Shown here piece after piece: positions 20,265 to 29,369 of a DNA stretch of 64,000 nucleotides (within the stretch, counting starts at the first letter, position 1; each line of letters starts with the position of its first letter). Location of the stretch: assembly GCF_900635455.1 (NCBI RefSeq), contig NZ_LR134116.1:1178001-1242000 (forward strand). The letters are read 5' to 3'. The stretch comes from Yersinia intermedia (GTDB lineage: Bacteria; Pseudomonadota; Gammaproteobacteria; Enterobacterales; Enterobacteriaceae). The translations under genes were made by a program, and so were the position numbers. Under the pieces are notes generated by a model. The model saw only the letters and a program-made list of their open reading frames with translations. It was not told the DNA's origin and did not search any database.

Positions 20265-20645
20265 TCAGCGCAATGGGGGCATATCACTAGAAATGTATAG
20301 ACCGTAAAGGTTAGCGAGTAAATATCCTATTTCGTTTTCTGCCGGTTTTAGTGAAAAATAGGCCAATAAATCCTGATTGATTTCACGGATATAGTGAATC
20401 TCTTCACTTTGGGTAATTTCCGCTAATATCGCCGGATCCAAAGCATGGATCTCTTCGCCCCGGCGGGTACGCATTAATGCATTCGCCATATGCGTAATGG
20501 CCATAATGCCCTGTTCACCCCTGGCGGGTAACTGCCAAAAATTTTCTAACCGGTTGATAACTTGATCTAAACCTTGACCAATATCAGTATCGATAACCCC
20601 TGATTGACACAGAATATTAAGACGCGCATCAATACAATTTGCCAA
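20265..20645 (-). CDS. yhfY: YhfY, PRD-domain protein
   Basis: This 126-residue protein corresponds to a stand-alone PTS regulation domain, with conserved His residues in MAITHMANALMRTRRGE and SEEIHYIREINQDL. The start is TTG at 20645: a perfect AGGAGG (20654–20659 on this strand) lies eight bases upstream and no ATG is placed as well. PRD domains are usually regulated by PTS phosphorylation. A PTS-dependent input to this operon is an inference. It is 48 bp downstream of yhfZ. Confidence 0.82.
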   Translation of the reverse strand: MANCIDARLNILCQSGVIDTDIGQGLDQVINRLENFWQLPARGEQGIMAITHMANALMRTRRGEEIHALDPAILAEITQSEEIHYIREINQDLLAYFSLKPAENEIGYLLANLYGLYISSDMPPLR

Positions 20646-20693
20646 AGAGTAGGCCTCCTGAAAACGGCTTAGCTTGCAGCCAGGTAAGTAATA

Positions 20694-21593
20694 TTAATAG
20701 CGAGGTTCTATCTCGCCCTTCTGTACTGCCCGCTGATGGTGCAGCAACAATGCTTCATTAATGCCTTTTTCCAGTAATAATTTGATTGGATGGTTATCTG
20801 GCCTGGTTAGGATCACCGCCTGAGAGGCCTGAATATAACGCTCATCGCCTTGTAATTTTATCGCCTGCAAATGTTCATGAGGAATATCTTCAGCCAGATT
20901 CCAAATAGCTGCATCAATATCACCACGGCTAATATGTGCGATACAGTCGCTATAAGGTAATTCAACCCGTTCAATGGGTTGACCAGAAAATTTAATGTCA
21001 GTCAGTAAACATTGGTCGGGCGAGCGCGGGTCCAATCCTACCCGCCGGATTTTGTGCTGTTCACCAGGGCGGCAAATAAGCTGGTGGCCATCCACGTAAG
21101 AGCCGTTTCCCAGATTTAATGCCAGTGATACTTTCCCTTCGTTCAGATAACTTTTCGCTGCCAGATGCGACACAACGGCCATATCGTAAACACCGTCTAT
21201 TAGGCATTCGATACGCACTTCGGCCCCCCGCATATGGGCAAAATAGAGCGGGAGTAGGGTAAATTGTTCTCTTAAACCGCTGGCCAGCCCTTCATAAAGC
21301 TTGGTATAAGGCAGCGGCATGGCACATACCATGTTACCCAAATCAGCTTGTTGCAGTAGCTGCGACATATTGAGGTCAATAAGCAAAGTACCATTACGAC
21401 CTCGACGCTCAACGACGATAGCCCCATCAGCTTCCAAAACTTTTAATGCGTGCTGAACTACACCGACGGAAATACCAAAATCTTCTGATAATTCATCAAT
21501 GGTTTTAAGCCGATTACCAGAGCGCTCACCAATTAAATAGCGCGCTATTGATACCAATGCCAACCCTTCCTTTTTTATGAATTTCTTACTCAT
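20694..21593 (-). CDS. yhfZ: YhfZ, GntR-type transcriptional regulator
   Basis: This 299-residue protein has an N-terminal winged helix (NRLKTIDELSEDFGISVGVVQHALKVLEADGAIVVERRGRNG) and a C-terminal periplasmic-binding-like sensor domain (GLASGLREQFTLLPLYFAHMRGAEVRIECL, YDMAVVSHLAA). It matches E. coli YhfZ over its full length. As first gene of the operon it probably controls yhfZYX-php-yhfUT; the ligand is unknown. Confidence 0.88.
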   Translation of the reverse strand: MSKKFIKKEGLALVSIARYLIGERSGNRLKTIDELSEDFGISVGVVQHALKVLEADGAIVVERRGRNGTLLIDLNMSQLLQQADLGNMVCAMPLPYTKLYEGLASGLREQFTLLPLYFAHMRGAEVRIECLIDGVYDMAVVSHLAAKSYLNEGKVSLALNLGNGSYVDGHQLICRPGEQHKIRRVGLDPRSPDQCLLTDIKFSGQPIERVELPYSDCIAHISRGDIDAAIWNLAEDIPHEHLQAIKLQGDERYIQASQAVILTRPDNHPIKLLLEKGINEALLLHHQRAVQKGEIEPRY

Positions 21594-21750
21594 GGTAGGT
21601 CAATTCAGCCTTATTTCACCCGATAGTTAATGATGTTAGCGGGTAATAAATAGTAAGAGGGTAATTTTAGCCATACGGATAATTTTCAGTTGTATAGATA
21701 TTGACACACTTGTCCAATGTATCATCGTGGCAATAATGAGTCAGGATATA

Positions 21751-21766
21751 TGTGATACACATCACA
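21751..21766. promoter_or_regulatory. CRP site upstream of the yhf operon
   Basis: TGTGATACACATCACA is a perfect match to both CRP half-sites, TGTGA-N6-TCACA. It lies about 160 bp upstream of the yhfZ start and downstream of the hmp stop, so yhfZ is the likely target. I could not fix a matching promoter with confidence: the reverse-strand TTGGAC/TATACA near 21690–21717 has short spacing. Confidence 0.7.
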
Positions 21767-21818
21767 TTGCGCCAAATTTAAACGTAATAATTAGAGGTGT
21801 TTTTTGAACGGAAATGCA

Positions 21819-21840
21819 GGAGAGGCGCGGCGGCCTCTCC
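21819..21840 (-). terminator. Possible hmp terminator hairpin
   Basis: GGAGAGGC (21819–21826) pairs with GCCTCTCC (21833–21840), about 20 bp beyond the hmp stop on the minus strand. No clean T-run follows in the hmp direction, so efficiency is doubtful. Confidence 0.4.
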
Positions 21841-21856
21841 ATGAGAAACTCAATAA

Positions 21857-23047
21857 TTATATGACTTTATGTGGGCCGAAACATTCATAATGAATATGTG
21901 CAGGTGCGATCCCTTGCGCCAATAACTGCTGGCCAGCAAATTGCATAAATGCCAGCGGGCCACAGAAATAATAATGTCTATTGGGATCGGCTGCCAGCCA
22001 CTGATGTGAACTGAGATCCATCAGCCCCTGGCTGTGGTAATCCTCACCGGCAATATCCTGAGCGGTGGGCGCGCGGTACCATACGTGGCGGCTAAGATTA
22101 GGCATATTCTGTGCAATAGCCGCGACTTCATTGGCAAATGCGTGTACTCGGCCATTTTCAGCAGCATGCAGCCAATGTATTGATGCAGCATGCTGCTTAT
22201 CATGAAGGGTATTGAGCATACTCAACATTGGGGTTTGGCCTACACCAGCGGAAATCAGTGCAACAGGCGTTTCTGGTGAGATATCGAGAAAGAAATCGCC
22301 ACGAGGAGGAGCGATACGCACACTATCCCCTTCGTGCAGTTGTTGGTGTAAATAGTTAGAAACGGTGCCTTGCTCTTCACGTTTCACTGCAATACGGTAA
22401 GTCTTACCGTTGGGTGCTGCTGTCAGGGAATATTGGCGGATTTCTTGATATTCAAGTTGCTCATCTTCAATATAAATCCCCAGATATTGCCCCGGTTTGA
22501 AATCTAGCACAGGGCCACCGTCTTGCGGCGCTAACACAAAGCTGCAAATCACCTCGCTCTGCATCTCTTTTTTGATGATGCGAAAACGGCGCAAGGTGCG
22601 CCAGCCACCGGTGCTGGCCTCCCCCTGTTGATAAATCTGACTTTCTCGCTGAATAAAAACATCCGCCAGCACACCATAGGCCTTACCCCAGGCATCTAAC
22701 ACTTCCTGGCCGGGGGAGAACATTTCATCCAGCGTACTGATGAGATGATGACCGACAATGGCATAGTGCTCTGGTTGAATATTCAGGCTGGTATGTTTTT
22801 GGGCAATACGCTCAACGGCGGGAAGTAGAGCCGCCAAATTATCGATATTGGCTGCATAGGCACAAATCGCATTAAACAGAGCCTCACGCTGATCACCATT
22901 AAACTGATTGCTCATATTGAAAATGTGCTTCAGCTCGGGGTTGTGCCCGAACATGCGATCATAAAAGTGTGCAGTGAGTTTGGGGCCAGTGGCGGCAAGT
23001 AGCGAGATGGTGGATTGAACGGTGGCGATGGTTTGGTTATCTAGCAT
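21857..23047 (-). CDS. hmp: Flavohemoglobin, nitric oxide dioxygenase
   Basis: Hmp detoxifies NO to nitrate using O2 and NAD(P)H. The 396-residue chain has an N-terminal globin (residues 1–138) with the proximal His region [21 protein letters not shown] and distal-site Tyr/Gln positions (HFYDRMF). An FAD domain with RQYSL and an NAD domain with [16 protein letters not shown] follow, and the C terminus is [15 protein letters not shown] lies just upstream of the ATG. It is divergent from glyA as in E. coli, and the shared 460-bp gap holds an NsrR-type palindrome. Confidence 0.97.
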   Translation of the reverse strand: MLDNQTIATVQSTISLLAATGPKLTAHFYDRMFGHNPELKHIFNMSNQFNGDQREALFNAICAYAANIDNLAALLPAVERIAQKHTSLNIQPEHYAIVGHHLISTLDEMFSPGQEVLDAWGKAYGVLADVFIQRESQIYQQGEASTGGWRTLRRFRIIKKEMQSEVICSFVLAPQDGGPVLDFKPGQYLGIYIEDEQLEYQEIRQYSLTAAPNGKTYRIAVKREEQGTVSNYLHQQLHEGDSVRIAPPRGDFFLDISPETPVALISAGVGQTPMLSMLNTLHDKQHAASIHWLHAAENGRVHAFANEVAAIAQNMPNLSRHVWYRAPTAQDIAGEDYHSQGLMDLSSHQWLAADPNRHYYFCGPLAFMQFAGQQLLAQGIAPAHIHYECFGPHKVI

Positions 23048-23065
23048 GGTGTGCTCCTTATTCCC

Positions 23066-23183
23066 TTGGTACTTGGCGCCACAGCAGTGTTAGCCTGCTC
23101 TCGTTACTTAGCCCATCTACAGGCTTCGCCTTTACGAGCCCGTTGCTTGCGACCTTGCTGCAACGCGAATTACGTTGGGTATT
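23066..23183. repeat. Degenerate ERIC-like element upstream of hmp
   Basis: GTTAGCCTGCTCTCGTTACTTA in the left part, and GCTTGCGACCTTGCTGCAAC followed by GCGAATTACGTTGGGTAT on the right, parallel the ERIC consensus in order and spacing. The centre has diverged and forms a different hairpin (AGGCTTCGCCT). It lies between the NsrR site and the hmp start, so it would be in the hmp 5' leader. Confidence 0.55.
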
Positions 23184-23197
23184 ATTGTGTGTAAATT

Positions 23198-23222
23198 AAT
23201 ACATGCATTTTAAATGCATCTT
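23198..23222 (-). promoter_or_regulatory. NsrR operator of hmp
   Basis: Read toward hmp, AAGATGCATTTAAAATGCAT is a near-perfect dyad and matches the NsrR consensus (AAGATGCNTTTN-containing inverted repeat). It lies about 150 bp upstream of the hmp start. NsrR, an NO-sensitive Fe-S repressor, is known to repress hmp in enterobacteria. Confidence 0.75.
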
Positions 23223-23378
23223 ATAGATTGTGCCCTAATTTGTAAATGTAGATTCTACTTATAAGCGATTACTCTTACGGGTTAGTTCACAGAATGTGAA
23301 AAAATCACATGTTGAATATGAGGATAATTCCGTTGCATTGGATGAAGTCTGAACAGCTCAAAGCCTTACACCGTCTGG

Positions 23379-23394
23379 AGCCAATCGTTTGCGT
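23379..23394 (+). promoter_or_regulatory. Probable PurR site upstream of glyA
   Basis: AGCCAATCGTTTGCGT has one perfect PurR half (CGTTTGCGT) and a weaker other half, the same asymmetry I recall for the E. coli glyA operator. It lies about 115 bp upstream of glyA. A TACACT at 23438–23443 could be the -10; no strong -35 was seen. Confidence 0.6.
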
Positions 23395-23507
23395 AAAAAC
23401 CTCTGTCAAGACCTATCTTACCGGGGGGAAAACAGTTTACACTGTGGGCTAGAACCCAAACGGGTAGCCCACTAGGTATAACTTGTTAGCTAAGTCAGGA
23501 GAGCCGG

Positions 23508-24761
23508 ATGTTAAAGCGTGAAATGAACATTGCCGATTATGATGCAGATTTATGGCATGCAATGGAGCAAGAAGTGGTGCGCCAGGAAGAGCACATTGAA
23601 CTGATTGCCTCTGAGAACTACACCAGCCCGCGCGTTATGCAGGCGCAAGGTTCTCAGTTGACGAATAAATATGCTGAAGGTTACCCAGGCAAGCGTTACT
23701 ACGGTGGTTGTGAGTACGTTGACGTTGTTGAGCAATTGGCTATTGATCGTGCTAAAGCGCTGTTCGGTGCCGATTACGCCAACGTCCAGCCACATTCCGG
23801 TTCCCAGGCAAACGTCTCTGTTTACTCTGCATTGCTGCAACCCGGTGATACTGTATTGGGGATGAATCTGGCCCATGGCGGCCACCTGACCCACGGCTCA
23901 CCGGTTAACTTCTCCGGTAAACTGTACAATATCGTGCCTTACGGTATCGATGAATCTGGTCAGATTGATTATGAAGATCTGGCGCGTCAGGCCGAAATTC
24001 ATAAACCAAAAATGATCATCGGTGGCTTCTCTGCTTATTCCGGTATCGTTGATTGGGCAAAAATGCGTGAAATTGCTGACAGCATCGACGCATGGTTCTT
24101 TGTGGATATGGCTCACGTAGCAGGTCTGGTTGCTGCAGGCGTTTATCCTAACCCAGTTCCACATGCACATGTCGTTACCACTACCACGCACAAAACCCTG
24201 GCTGGCCCACGCGGCGGCCTGATTTTGGCGAAAGGCGGTGATGAAGACCTGTACAAGAAACTGAACTCTTCTGTTTTCCCTGGCAACCAGGGTGGTCCAT
24301 TGATGCATGTTATTGCCGGTAAAGCAGTAGCATTGAAAGAAGCCATGGAACCAGAGTTCAAAATTTACCAGCATCAGGTAGTTAAAAACGCCAAAGCGAT
24401 GGTGTCAGTGTTCCAGGATCGCGGCTATAAAGTGGTTTCTGGCGGTACTGAGAACCACCTGTTCCTGTTGGATCTGGTGGATAAAGATATCACCGGTAAA
24501 GACGCCGATGCCGCCTTGGGCCGTGCAAATATTACCGTGAACAAAAACAGCGTACCTAACGATCCGAGAAGCCCGTTTGTGACTTCAGGCGTGCGTATCG
24601 GTAGCCCGGCAATTACCCGCCGTGGCTTCAAAGAAGCGGAATCTCGCGAACTGGCTGGCTGGATGTGTGATGTGTTGGATAACATCAATGATGAAGCAGT
24701 CATTGAGCGTGTGAAACAGAAAGTGCTGGATATCTGCGCCCGCTTACCGGTTTACGCATAA
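23508..24761 (+). CDS. glyA: Serine hydroxymethyltransferase
   Basis: GlyA interconverts serine and glycine with tetrahydrofolate and is the main source of one-carbon units. The 417-residue protein carries the PLP lysine in [11 protein letters not shown], preceded by VVTTTT, and the substrate motif [33 protein letters not shown]. The start [16 protein letters not shown] follows AGGAG and matches E. coli. It is followed by a very strong terminator. Confidence 0.98.
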   Translation: MLKREMNIADYDADLWHAMEQEVVRQEEHIELIASENYTSPRVMQAQGSQLTNKYAEGYPGKRYYGGCEYVDVVEQLAIDRAKALFGADYANVQPHSGSQANVSVYSALLQPGDTVLGMNLAHGGHLTHGSPVNFSGKLYNIVPYGIDESGQIDYEDLARQAEIHKPKMIIGGFSAYSGIVDWAKMREIADSIDAWFFVDMAHVAGLVAAGVYPNPVPHAHVVTTTTHKTLAGPRGGLILAKGGDEDLYKKLNSSVFPGNQGGPLMHVIAGKAVALKEAMEPEFKIYQHQVVKNAKAMVSVFQDRGYKVVSGGTENHLFLLDLVDKDITGKDADAALGRANITVNKNSVPNDPRSPFVTSGVRIGSPAITRRGFKEAESRELAGWMCDVLDNINDEAVIERVKQKVLDICARLPVYA

Positions 24762-24776
24762 TATTGCTGGATCTAT

Positions 24777-24816
24777 AGCTGTAAAAAAACCCGCGAATGC
24801 GGGTTTTTTTACAGCT
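24777..24816. terminator. Bidirectional terminator of glyA
   Basis: There is an 18-bp perfect stem (24777–24794 with 24799–24816) around GAAT. It contains seven A residues on the left arm and seven T residues on the right, so it can work in both directions. Confidence 0.9.
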
Positions 24817-24994
24817 GATATTGATATCTGTGGCGTGAAGGTAACGATGCGATAGCGGCCGCGCAATTTGTGGCTATTTTGTAAAACATAATGTTTAAAT
24901 GTGAGGATTATCTCAAACTCTATGTTTACCTAATGACAAAGTTGCCAGCAGGCGAGGCCTCTGTCACAGTGTCGGGCTGAGCCTGGAGGGATTC

Positions 24995-26146
24995 ATGGTA
25001 TTGCAATCAACACGTTGGCTGTCGCTCAGCTATTTCACTTATTTTTTTTCTTATGGCATTTTCCTGCCTTTTTGGGGCATCTGGTTACAAGGGGAAGGCA
25101 TTCCACCTGAAACCATCGGTATCTTGTTGGGCGCAGGCTTAATCTCCCGTTTCCTCGGCAGTCTGATTATTGCCCCCGGCGTCAAAGATCCTTCCCATTT
25201 GGTTACAGCAATCCGAATTTTGGCACTACTGGCATTGGCCTTCGCCGTCGGTTTTTGGTTTGGTAACGGTTGGGCCTGGTTGATGGTAGTGATCGCGGGC
25301 TTTAACCTGTTTTTTGGCCCATTAGTGCCACTAACCGATGCGCTGGCGGCCACCTGGCAGAAACAGATAACCATGGATTACGGCAAGGTCCGGCTGTGGG
25401 GGTCACTGGCTTTTGTTATCGGTTCGGCATTGACCGGTAAATTGGTCTCTGTTTGGGGCCACACCGCTATTCTCTATAGCCTGACTTTCGGTATTGCCGC
25501 CATGCTACTGGGGGCGTTGTTAAAGCCCAGTATTATGCCGCAAGGCGAGGTTAAACACCGTAATGTTGCTGCTACCCAGTGGAGGGTATTGCTGTCGGAA
25601 CCACAGGTCTGGCGCTTTTTACTCTGCGTGACCCTGTTACAAGGCGCACATGCTGGTTATTACAGCTTCAGCTCTATTTATTGGCAAGATGCGGGGTATT
25701 CGGCCGCCACCATTGGTTATTTATGGTCATTGGGCGTGGTCGCTGAAATCCTGGTGTTCGCATTTAGCAATGTGCTGTTTCGCCGCTGGACCGCCCGCAG
25801 CTTATTACTGCTTTCCGCGATAACTGGGTTTATCCGCTGGAGCCTGATGGCATCGACCACCGACTTGCCGTGGCTAATTTTGATTCAGATTTTACATTGT
25901 GGCTCGTTTACTGTTTGCCACTTGGCGGCGATGCGTTTTATTGCCGCACGGCGTGGGCCGGATGTGATCCGTTTACAGTCAGTTTATTCTGCACTGGCGA
26001 TGGGCGGTGGAATTGCGGTCATGACGGTGATATCCGGTTTCCTGTTTGAGCATTATCAGGGCGGGGTGTTCTGGGTGATGGCATTGATTGTGATCCCTGT
26101 GCTGTTTATCCGGCCTCAGGTTGTGCCCAATCAGTCTGCCAGTTAA
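24995..26146 (+). CDS. hcaT: MFS transporter, HcaT-like
   Basis: This 383-residue, 12-helix major facilitator family protein opens MVLQSTRWLSLSYFTYFFSYGIFLPFWGIWL and ends FIRPQVVP, very close to E. coli HcaT, a putative 3-phenylpropionate transporter. The conserved MDYGKVRLWGSLAFVIGSALTGKL segment is present. No hca catabolic genes or hcaR are near, so the substrate is open. Its stop overlaps that of csiE on the other strand. Confidence 0.9.
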   Translation: MVLQSTRWLSLSYFTYFFSYGIFLPFWGIWLQGEGIPPETIGILLGAGLISRFLGSLIIAPGVKDPSHLVTAIRILALLALAFAVGFWFGNGWAWLMVVIAGFNLFFGPLVPLTDALAATWQKQITMDYGKVRLWGSLAFVIGSALTGKLVSVWGHTAILYSLTFGIAAMLLGALLKPSIMPQGEVKHRNVAATQWRVLLSEPQVWRFLLCVTLLQGAHAGYYSFSSIYWQDAGYSAATIGYLWSLGVVAEILVFAFSNVLFRRWTARSLLLLSAITGFIRWSLMASTTDLPWLILIQILHCGSFTVCHLAAMRFIAARRGPDVIRLQSVYSALAMGGGIAVMTVISGFLFEHYQGGVFWVMALIVIPVLFIRPQVVPNQSAS

Positions 26147-27426
26147 GGCAGCTCCAACACACTGCGTAACTGTTTGTTTTGTTGCTCAGTGAGCGGTAAT
26201 TGTACCTGAATCAGCGGGGGCGTTGATTCAGGTTGCCTTACGGCATACGGTGTCAGCACCAAGGTGGTACCGGTTGGGGCACCTGATTGCAGATAAACGT
26301 CGTGGGGCAAATATTTAATATGTAGTGGCAGTAACGTTAGTTCACGTACTTGTTGTTCCACTTGCTCTTCCAATTCGGGGTTATTCCGCGTCAGCAGTAA
26401 AATCTGCTTTTCCTGTAATGCATTTTCCTGCATCAACCAGGCACCAAAGCTAATGGCAATCAGACCCACTTCATCAGCAGAAAATTGAATCTGATATTCC
26501 TGTTCGAAAGTAACCAGCGCCTGTCGCGTGGTTTGTAACAGTAGCGGGTATTTTCGGATAACGTCCTCTAGCAAGGAATTATCAATTCCGATATTGAAAT
26601 AACAGCGCTCAATAGCGGGAGCAAGATGGGCGAAAAGCTGGCTGATCAGTGCTTCATTGCTACTGAGTGTCATACCAGAAAGTTGCTGAAAATGCGTGAT
26701 CAATTGGTCAATAGCGTTGATTAGGCGGGTATCTTCTGCCGATTGAGTACTGTGATAACTGTGCGCTTTAATCATCGTCAACATCAGAATCAGCATATCC
26801 CGTTCAACTCTATTCAGCGAATGACCTAACAATGGATTAAATGAATCAAACAAACTGTCAGCCGCTGCCAGTGCGGGCTTGCATTCTAACCATTGCTGCT
26901 GGGTCAGTGATAACTCGGGCAACACCTGCTGCTGGTTTTCCCAAGCACAATAAGCCAGATACAGTTGTAAAAACTGACGATCTTTTTCATTTAACTGCCG
27001 ACTGAGATGGGGTTCACATTGGCTAACTATCTGTGGCAGATGCTGTGATAACACCGTGTTATCCCATGACAATGCCTGATACAGGTGGGGAGCAAACTGA
27101 TTTTCCACGAAATGTGGGCAATAGCGTAGCCCACGCCGTAACCAATGAATTAGGCACAGTCTTTTATCCAGGTGGCTGCCCTGAATCAGACAACTATTGT
27201 CGCTATCGGCATTGAGTTGCAAATGGTAGAAACGCTGGATTTCATTAGCAACCTCGGTTATATCTTGCCGAGTAGTCGCTAGCCCAACGCCATTGAATTG
27301 GCTGATAGCCTCCAGTTGTACTTTATGCGCAGGCATGAACAACATCAGCACCATATGACAGCGTCGCTGTTGACCGGATAGCGGTTGATCGGATAACTGG
27401 GGCACAGGGGTAGTGTCCAAGCTCAT
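26143..27426 (-). CDS. csiE: CsiE, stationary-phase-inducible PRD-type protein
   Basis: This 427-residue protein resembles E. coli CsiE, a gene induced on entry to stationary phase and built like the BglG/MtlR regulators. The N-terminal part has a winged-helix-like segment (QRRCHMVLMLFMPAHKVQLEAISQFNGVGLATTRQDI). Later PRD-like segments follow (LSQLFAHLAPAIERCYF, ADEVGLIAISFGAWLM). ATG 27426 is preceded by GGAAGG at good spacing; the frame upstream to 27477 starts at TTG without support. The neighbourhood hcaT/csiE is conserved with E. coli. The precise target is not known. Confidence 0.88.
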   Translation of the reverse strand: MSLDTTPVPQLSDQPLSGQQRRCHMVLMLFMPAHKVQLEAISQFNGVGLATTRQDITEVANEIQRFYHLQLNADSDNSCLIQGSHLDKRLCLIHWLRRGLRYCPHFVENQFAPHLYQALSWDNTVLSQHLPQIVSQCEPHLSRQLNEKDRQFLQLYLAYCAWENQQQVLPELSLTQQQWLECKPALAAADSLFDSFNPLLGHSLNRVERDMLILMLTMIKAHSYHSTQSAEDTRLINAIDQLITHFQQLSGMTLSSNEALISQLFAHLAPAIERCYFNIGIDNSLLEDVIRKYPLLLQTTRQALVTFEQEYQIQFSADEVGLIAISFGAWLMQENALQEKQILLLTRNNPELEEQVEQQVRELTLLPLHIKYLPHDVYLQSGAPTGTTLVLTPYAVRQPESTPPLIQVQLPLTEQQNKQLRSVLELP

Positions 27427-27623
27427 ATAACCTTCCGTGATGGATGTGTTGTTATTTATCAGGCTTAAGCATAGCAAAAGAGATTCTATTCGGTTTGGTG
27501 GGTTAATGGGCTTTTATATCGACTTACAACTTGCATCACAGTTTTTCCCTTCGTGTTTGATGCTACAGGGCACCGGTGCTCCCATGATTTTGAGCATATC
27601 GTAGAATATCTAAGGATTGATTA

Positions 27624-28298
27624 ATGTTTGATATGTTATATCATAACTATTTTTGGGTGATTAAACGGTCGATAGCCTTGCTGTTGGCGGGTGGGATTTT
27701 TGTTTATAGCCAGTTGGCACAGGCTCATCCCCATAGTTTTATTGATATGGACGCCACTTTCGTCAGTGATAAACAGATGCTGGTGGGCATGAAAATGGTA
27801 TGGACTATGGATGAAATCACGTCTGCTGATCTGTTATATGATGCGGAAAATGCTAAAAGTGACTCCGAAATCTGGAAAAAACTGGCTGCTGAAGTGATGG
27901 CCAATGTGCTGGGGCAGCACTATTTTACTGATATTTATCGCAACGGTAAGCCGGTGAAATATAAAAATTTACCAACAGAGTATCAGTTGTCCCGCAAGGG
28001 GCATCAGGCAGTTTTAGAATTTGTGTTACCCCTGGCGGAACCGCAACCGTTGGCAGGTAAGCCGTTCATTATCTCCACTTATGACCCGACCTATTTTGTT
28101 GATATGAGTTATGCCAGTAACAAGATGGTAAGGTTATCAACCGAAATGGAGCAACGTTGCCAGTTAACCTTATTTACCCCAAATCCCAATGCTTCGTTAC
28201 AGGCGTATGCATTATCGTTGGATAAAAGTGATTCTCCGGGAGATGACATGGAACTAGGAAAACAATTTGCACAGCGGATCACCGTACAATGTCAGTAG
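27624..28298 (+). CDS. DUF1007 periplasmic metal-binding protein, ZevA-like
   Basis: This 224-residue exported protein has a signal peptide ending near SQLAQA, then a mature N terminus HPHSFIDMDATFV. The HPH motif and the DUF1007 pattern (MVWTMDEITSADLL, YDPTYFVDMSY) fit the protein paired with NicO-type permeases, named ZevA in Haemophilus zinc uptake. The ATG has AAGGA seven bases upstream. The last codons overlap the start of the permease gene by 10 bp. Zinc or nickel is the likely ion; which one is inference. Confidence 0.8.
   Translation: MFDMLYHNYFWVIKRSIALLLAGGIFVYSQLAQAHPHSFIDMDATFVSDKQMLVGMKMVWTMDEITSADLLYDAENAKSDSEIWKKLAAEVMANVLGQHYFTDIYRNGKPVKYKNLPTEYQLSRKGHQAVLEFVLPLAEPQPLAGKPFIISTYDPTYFVDMSYASNKMVRLSTEMEQRCQLTLFTPNPNASLQAYALSLDKSDSPGDDMELGKQFAQRITVQCQ
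27630..27652. promoter_or_regulatory. Zur-like palindrome over the zevA-like start
   Basis: GATATGTTATATCATAAC shares about 17 of 22 defined positions with the Zur consensus (GAAATGTTATANTATAACATTTC), by my own alignment. It begins four bases after the A of the start codon region, so it overlaps the first codons. A repressor here would block transcription or elongation. Confidence 0.45.
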
Positions 28299-29305
28299 GT
28301 ATCACGGCAGTTTCACGGCCTCGGCACTGGCTGATAAATTTATGGCCACTATTGCTGTTTTTACTGGTCTTAGCCGGTGCAGCCCAGGTCGCATGGCTCT
28401 ACTGGCCTGAGTTGCTGTTCAAAACAGTGGTTTGGCAGAAGAACATGCATCAGCAGATGGCCCAATTACTGCAACAGGTTAAAGCCAATCCCCATCAGAC
28501 CGGTTTGACATTGATGATGTTTAGCCTGATTTATGGCGTATTGCATGCTATGGGGCCAGGGCATGGCAAAGTGGTGATTGTCACTTATCTGGCGACCCAT
28601 CCGGCACAATTAAAAAGTAGCCTGAAGCTGACCTTTGCCGCCTCAATATTGCAAGGTGGTGTAGCAATCTTGCTGGTAACGTTACTGCTTGGTGTTTTAC
28701 AGCTTTCATCACGGTATCTGCATCAAAGCAGCTTCTGGTTGGAGAAGGGCAGTTTTTTACTGGTTATCGCACTGGGGATTTTGCTGTGTTTGCGGGCATT
28801 AAAGCGTCTTTATCAGCAAATAAAAGCAGTGAAACCGCAAAAAATCAGTATCCAGCGTATACAACCTTTGCCTGCGAACCATATTCATAGTGACCATTGT
28901 GGCTGTGGGCATCGCCATCTCCCCAGCGCTCAAGAGTTGCAAGCTGGCAATGACTGGCGCACCCGTCTGGCGATTGTTCTGGCCATGGGGATGCGGCCCT
29001 GTTCTGGTGCGATTATGGTGTTGTTATTTGCCAAAGTGATCGGCGTCTACTGGTGGGGAATTTTGTCAGCGATAGCAATGGCAATTGGGACATCCCTGAC
29101 CATTTCACTACTGGCGCTATTTGTTCATTATGCGCGGCGTTTGGCGGTGCATTTAAGCCGTAATCGTGCCCCTGCGGCCTGGGGAGCAATTGCGTGGTCT
29201 ACGCTGGCATTAACCGGTGGGATTATTCTGCTGTTTGCCGGTGTGCTGCTCTATCTTTCCAGCCAGCCGGAGTTTATCGGCGGCATACGGCCCTTTGGCC
29301 GCTAA
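28289..29305 (+). CDS. NicO-family nickel/cobalt/zinc permease, ZevB-like
   Basis: This 338-residue inner-membrane protein has the family motif LIYGVLHAMGPGHGKVVIVTYLATHP in helix two to three and MGMRPCSGAIMVLLFA in a later helix. A cytoplasmic His/Cys-rich loop lies between them (NHIHSDHCGCGHRH, near residue 200), suited to metal binding. It is translationally overlapped with the upstream DUF1007 gene, so the two form one transport unit, followed by a terminator. Confidence 0.85.
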   Translation: MSVGITAVSRPRHWLINLWPLLLFLLVLAGAAQVAWLYWPELLFKTVVWQKNMHQQMAQLLQQVKANPHQTGLTLMMFSLIYGVLHAMGPGHGKVVIVTYLATHPAQLKSSLKLTFAASILQGGVAILLVTLLLGVLQLSSRYLHQSSFWLEKGSFLLVIALGILLCLRALKRLYQQIKAVKPQKISIQRIQPLPANHIHSDHCGCGHRHLPSAQELQAGNDWRTRLAIVLAMGMRPCSGAIMVLLFAKVIGVYWWGILSAIAMAIGTSLTISLLALFVHYARRLAVHLSRNRAPAAWGAIAWSTLALTGGIILLFAGVLLYLSSQPEFIGGIRPFGR

Positions 29306-29316
29306 AGTTAACAATG

Positions 29317-29352
29317 AAAAAAGCCAGTCAGGATTAGCCGACTGGCTTTTTT
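29317..29352. terminator. Terminator after the zevAB-like pair
   Basis: A 13-bp stem, AAAAAAGCCAGTC with GACTGGCTTTTTT (29317–29329 and 29340–29352), encloses a 10-base loop. Confidence 0.88.
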
Positions 29353-29369
29353 ATATGGCTGGAAACGTA

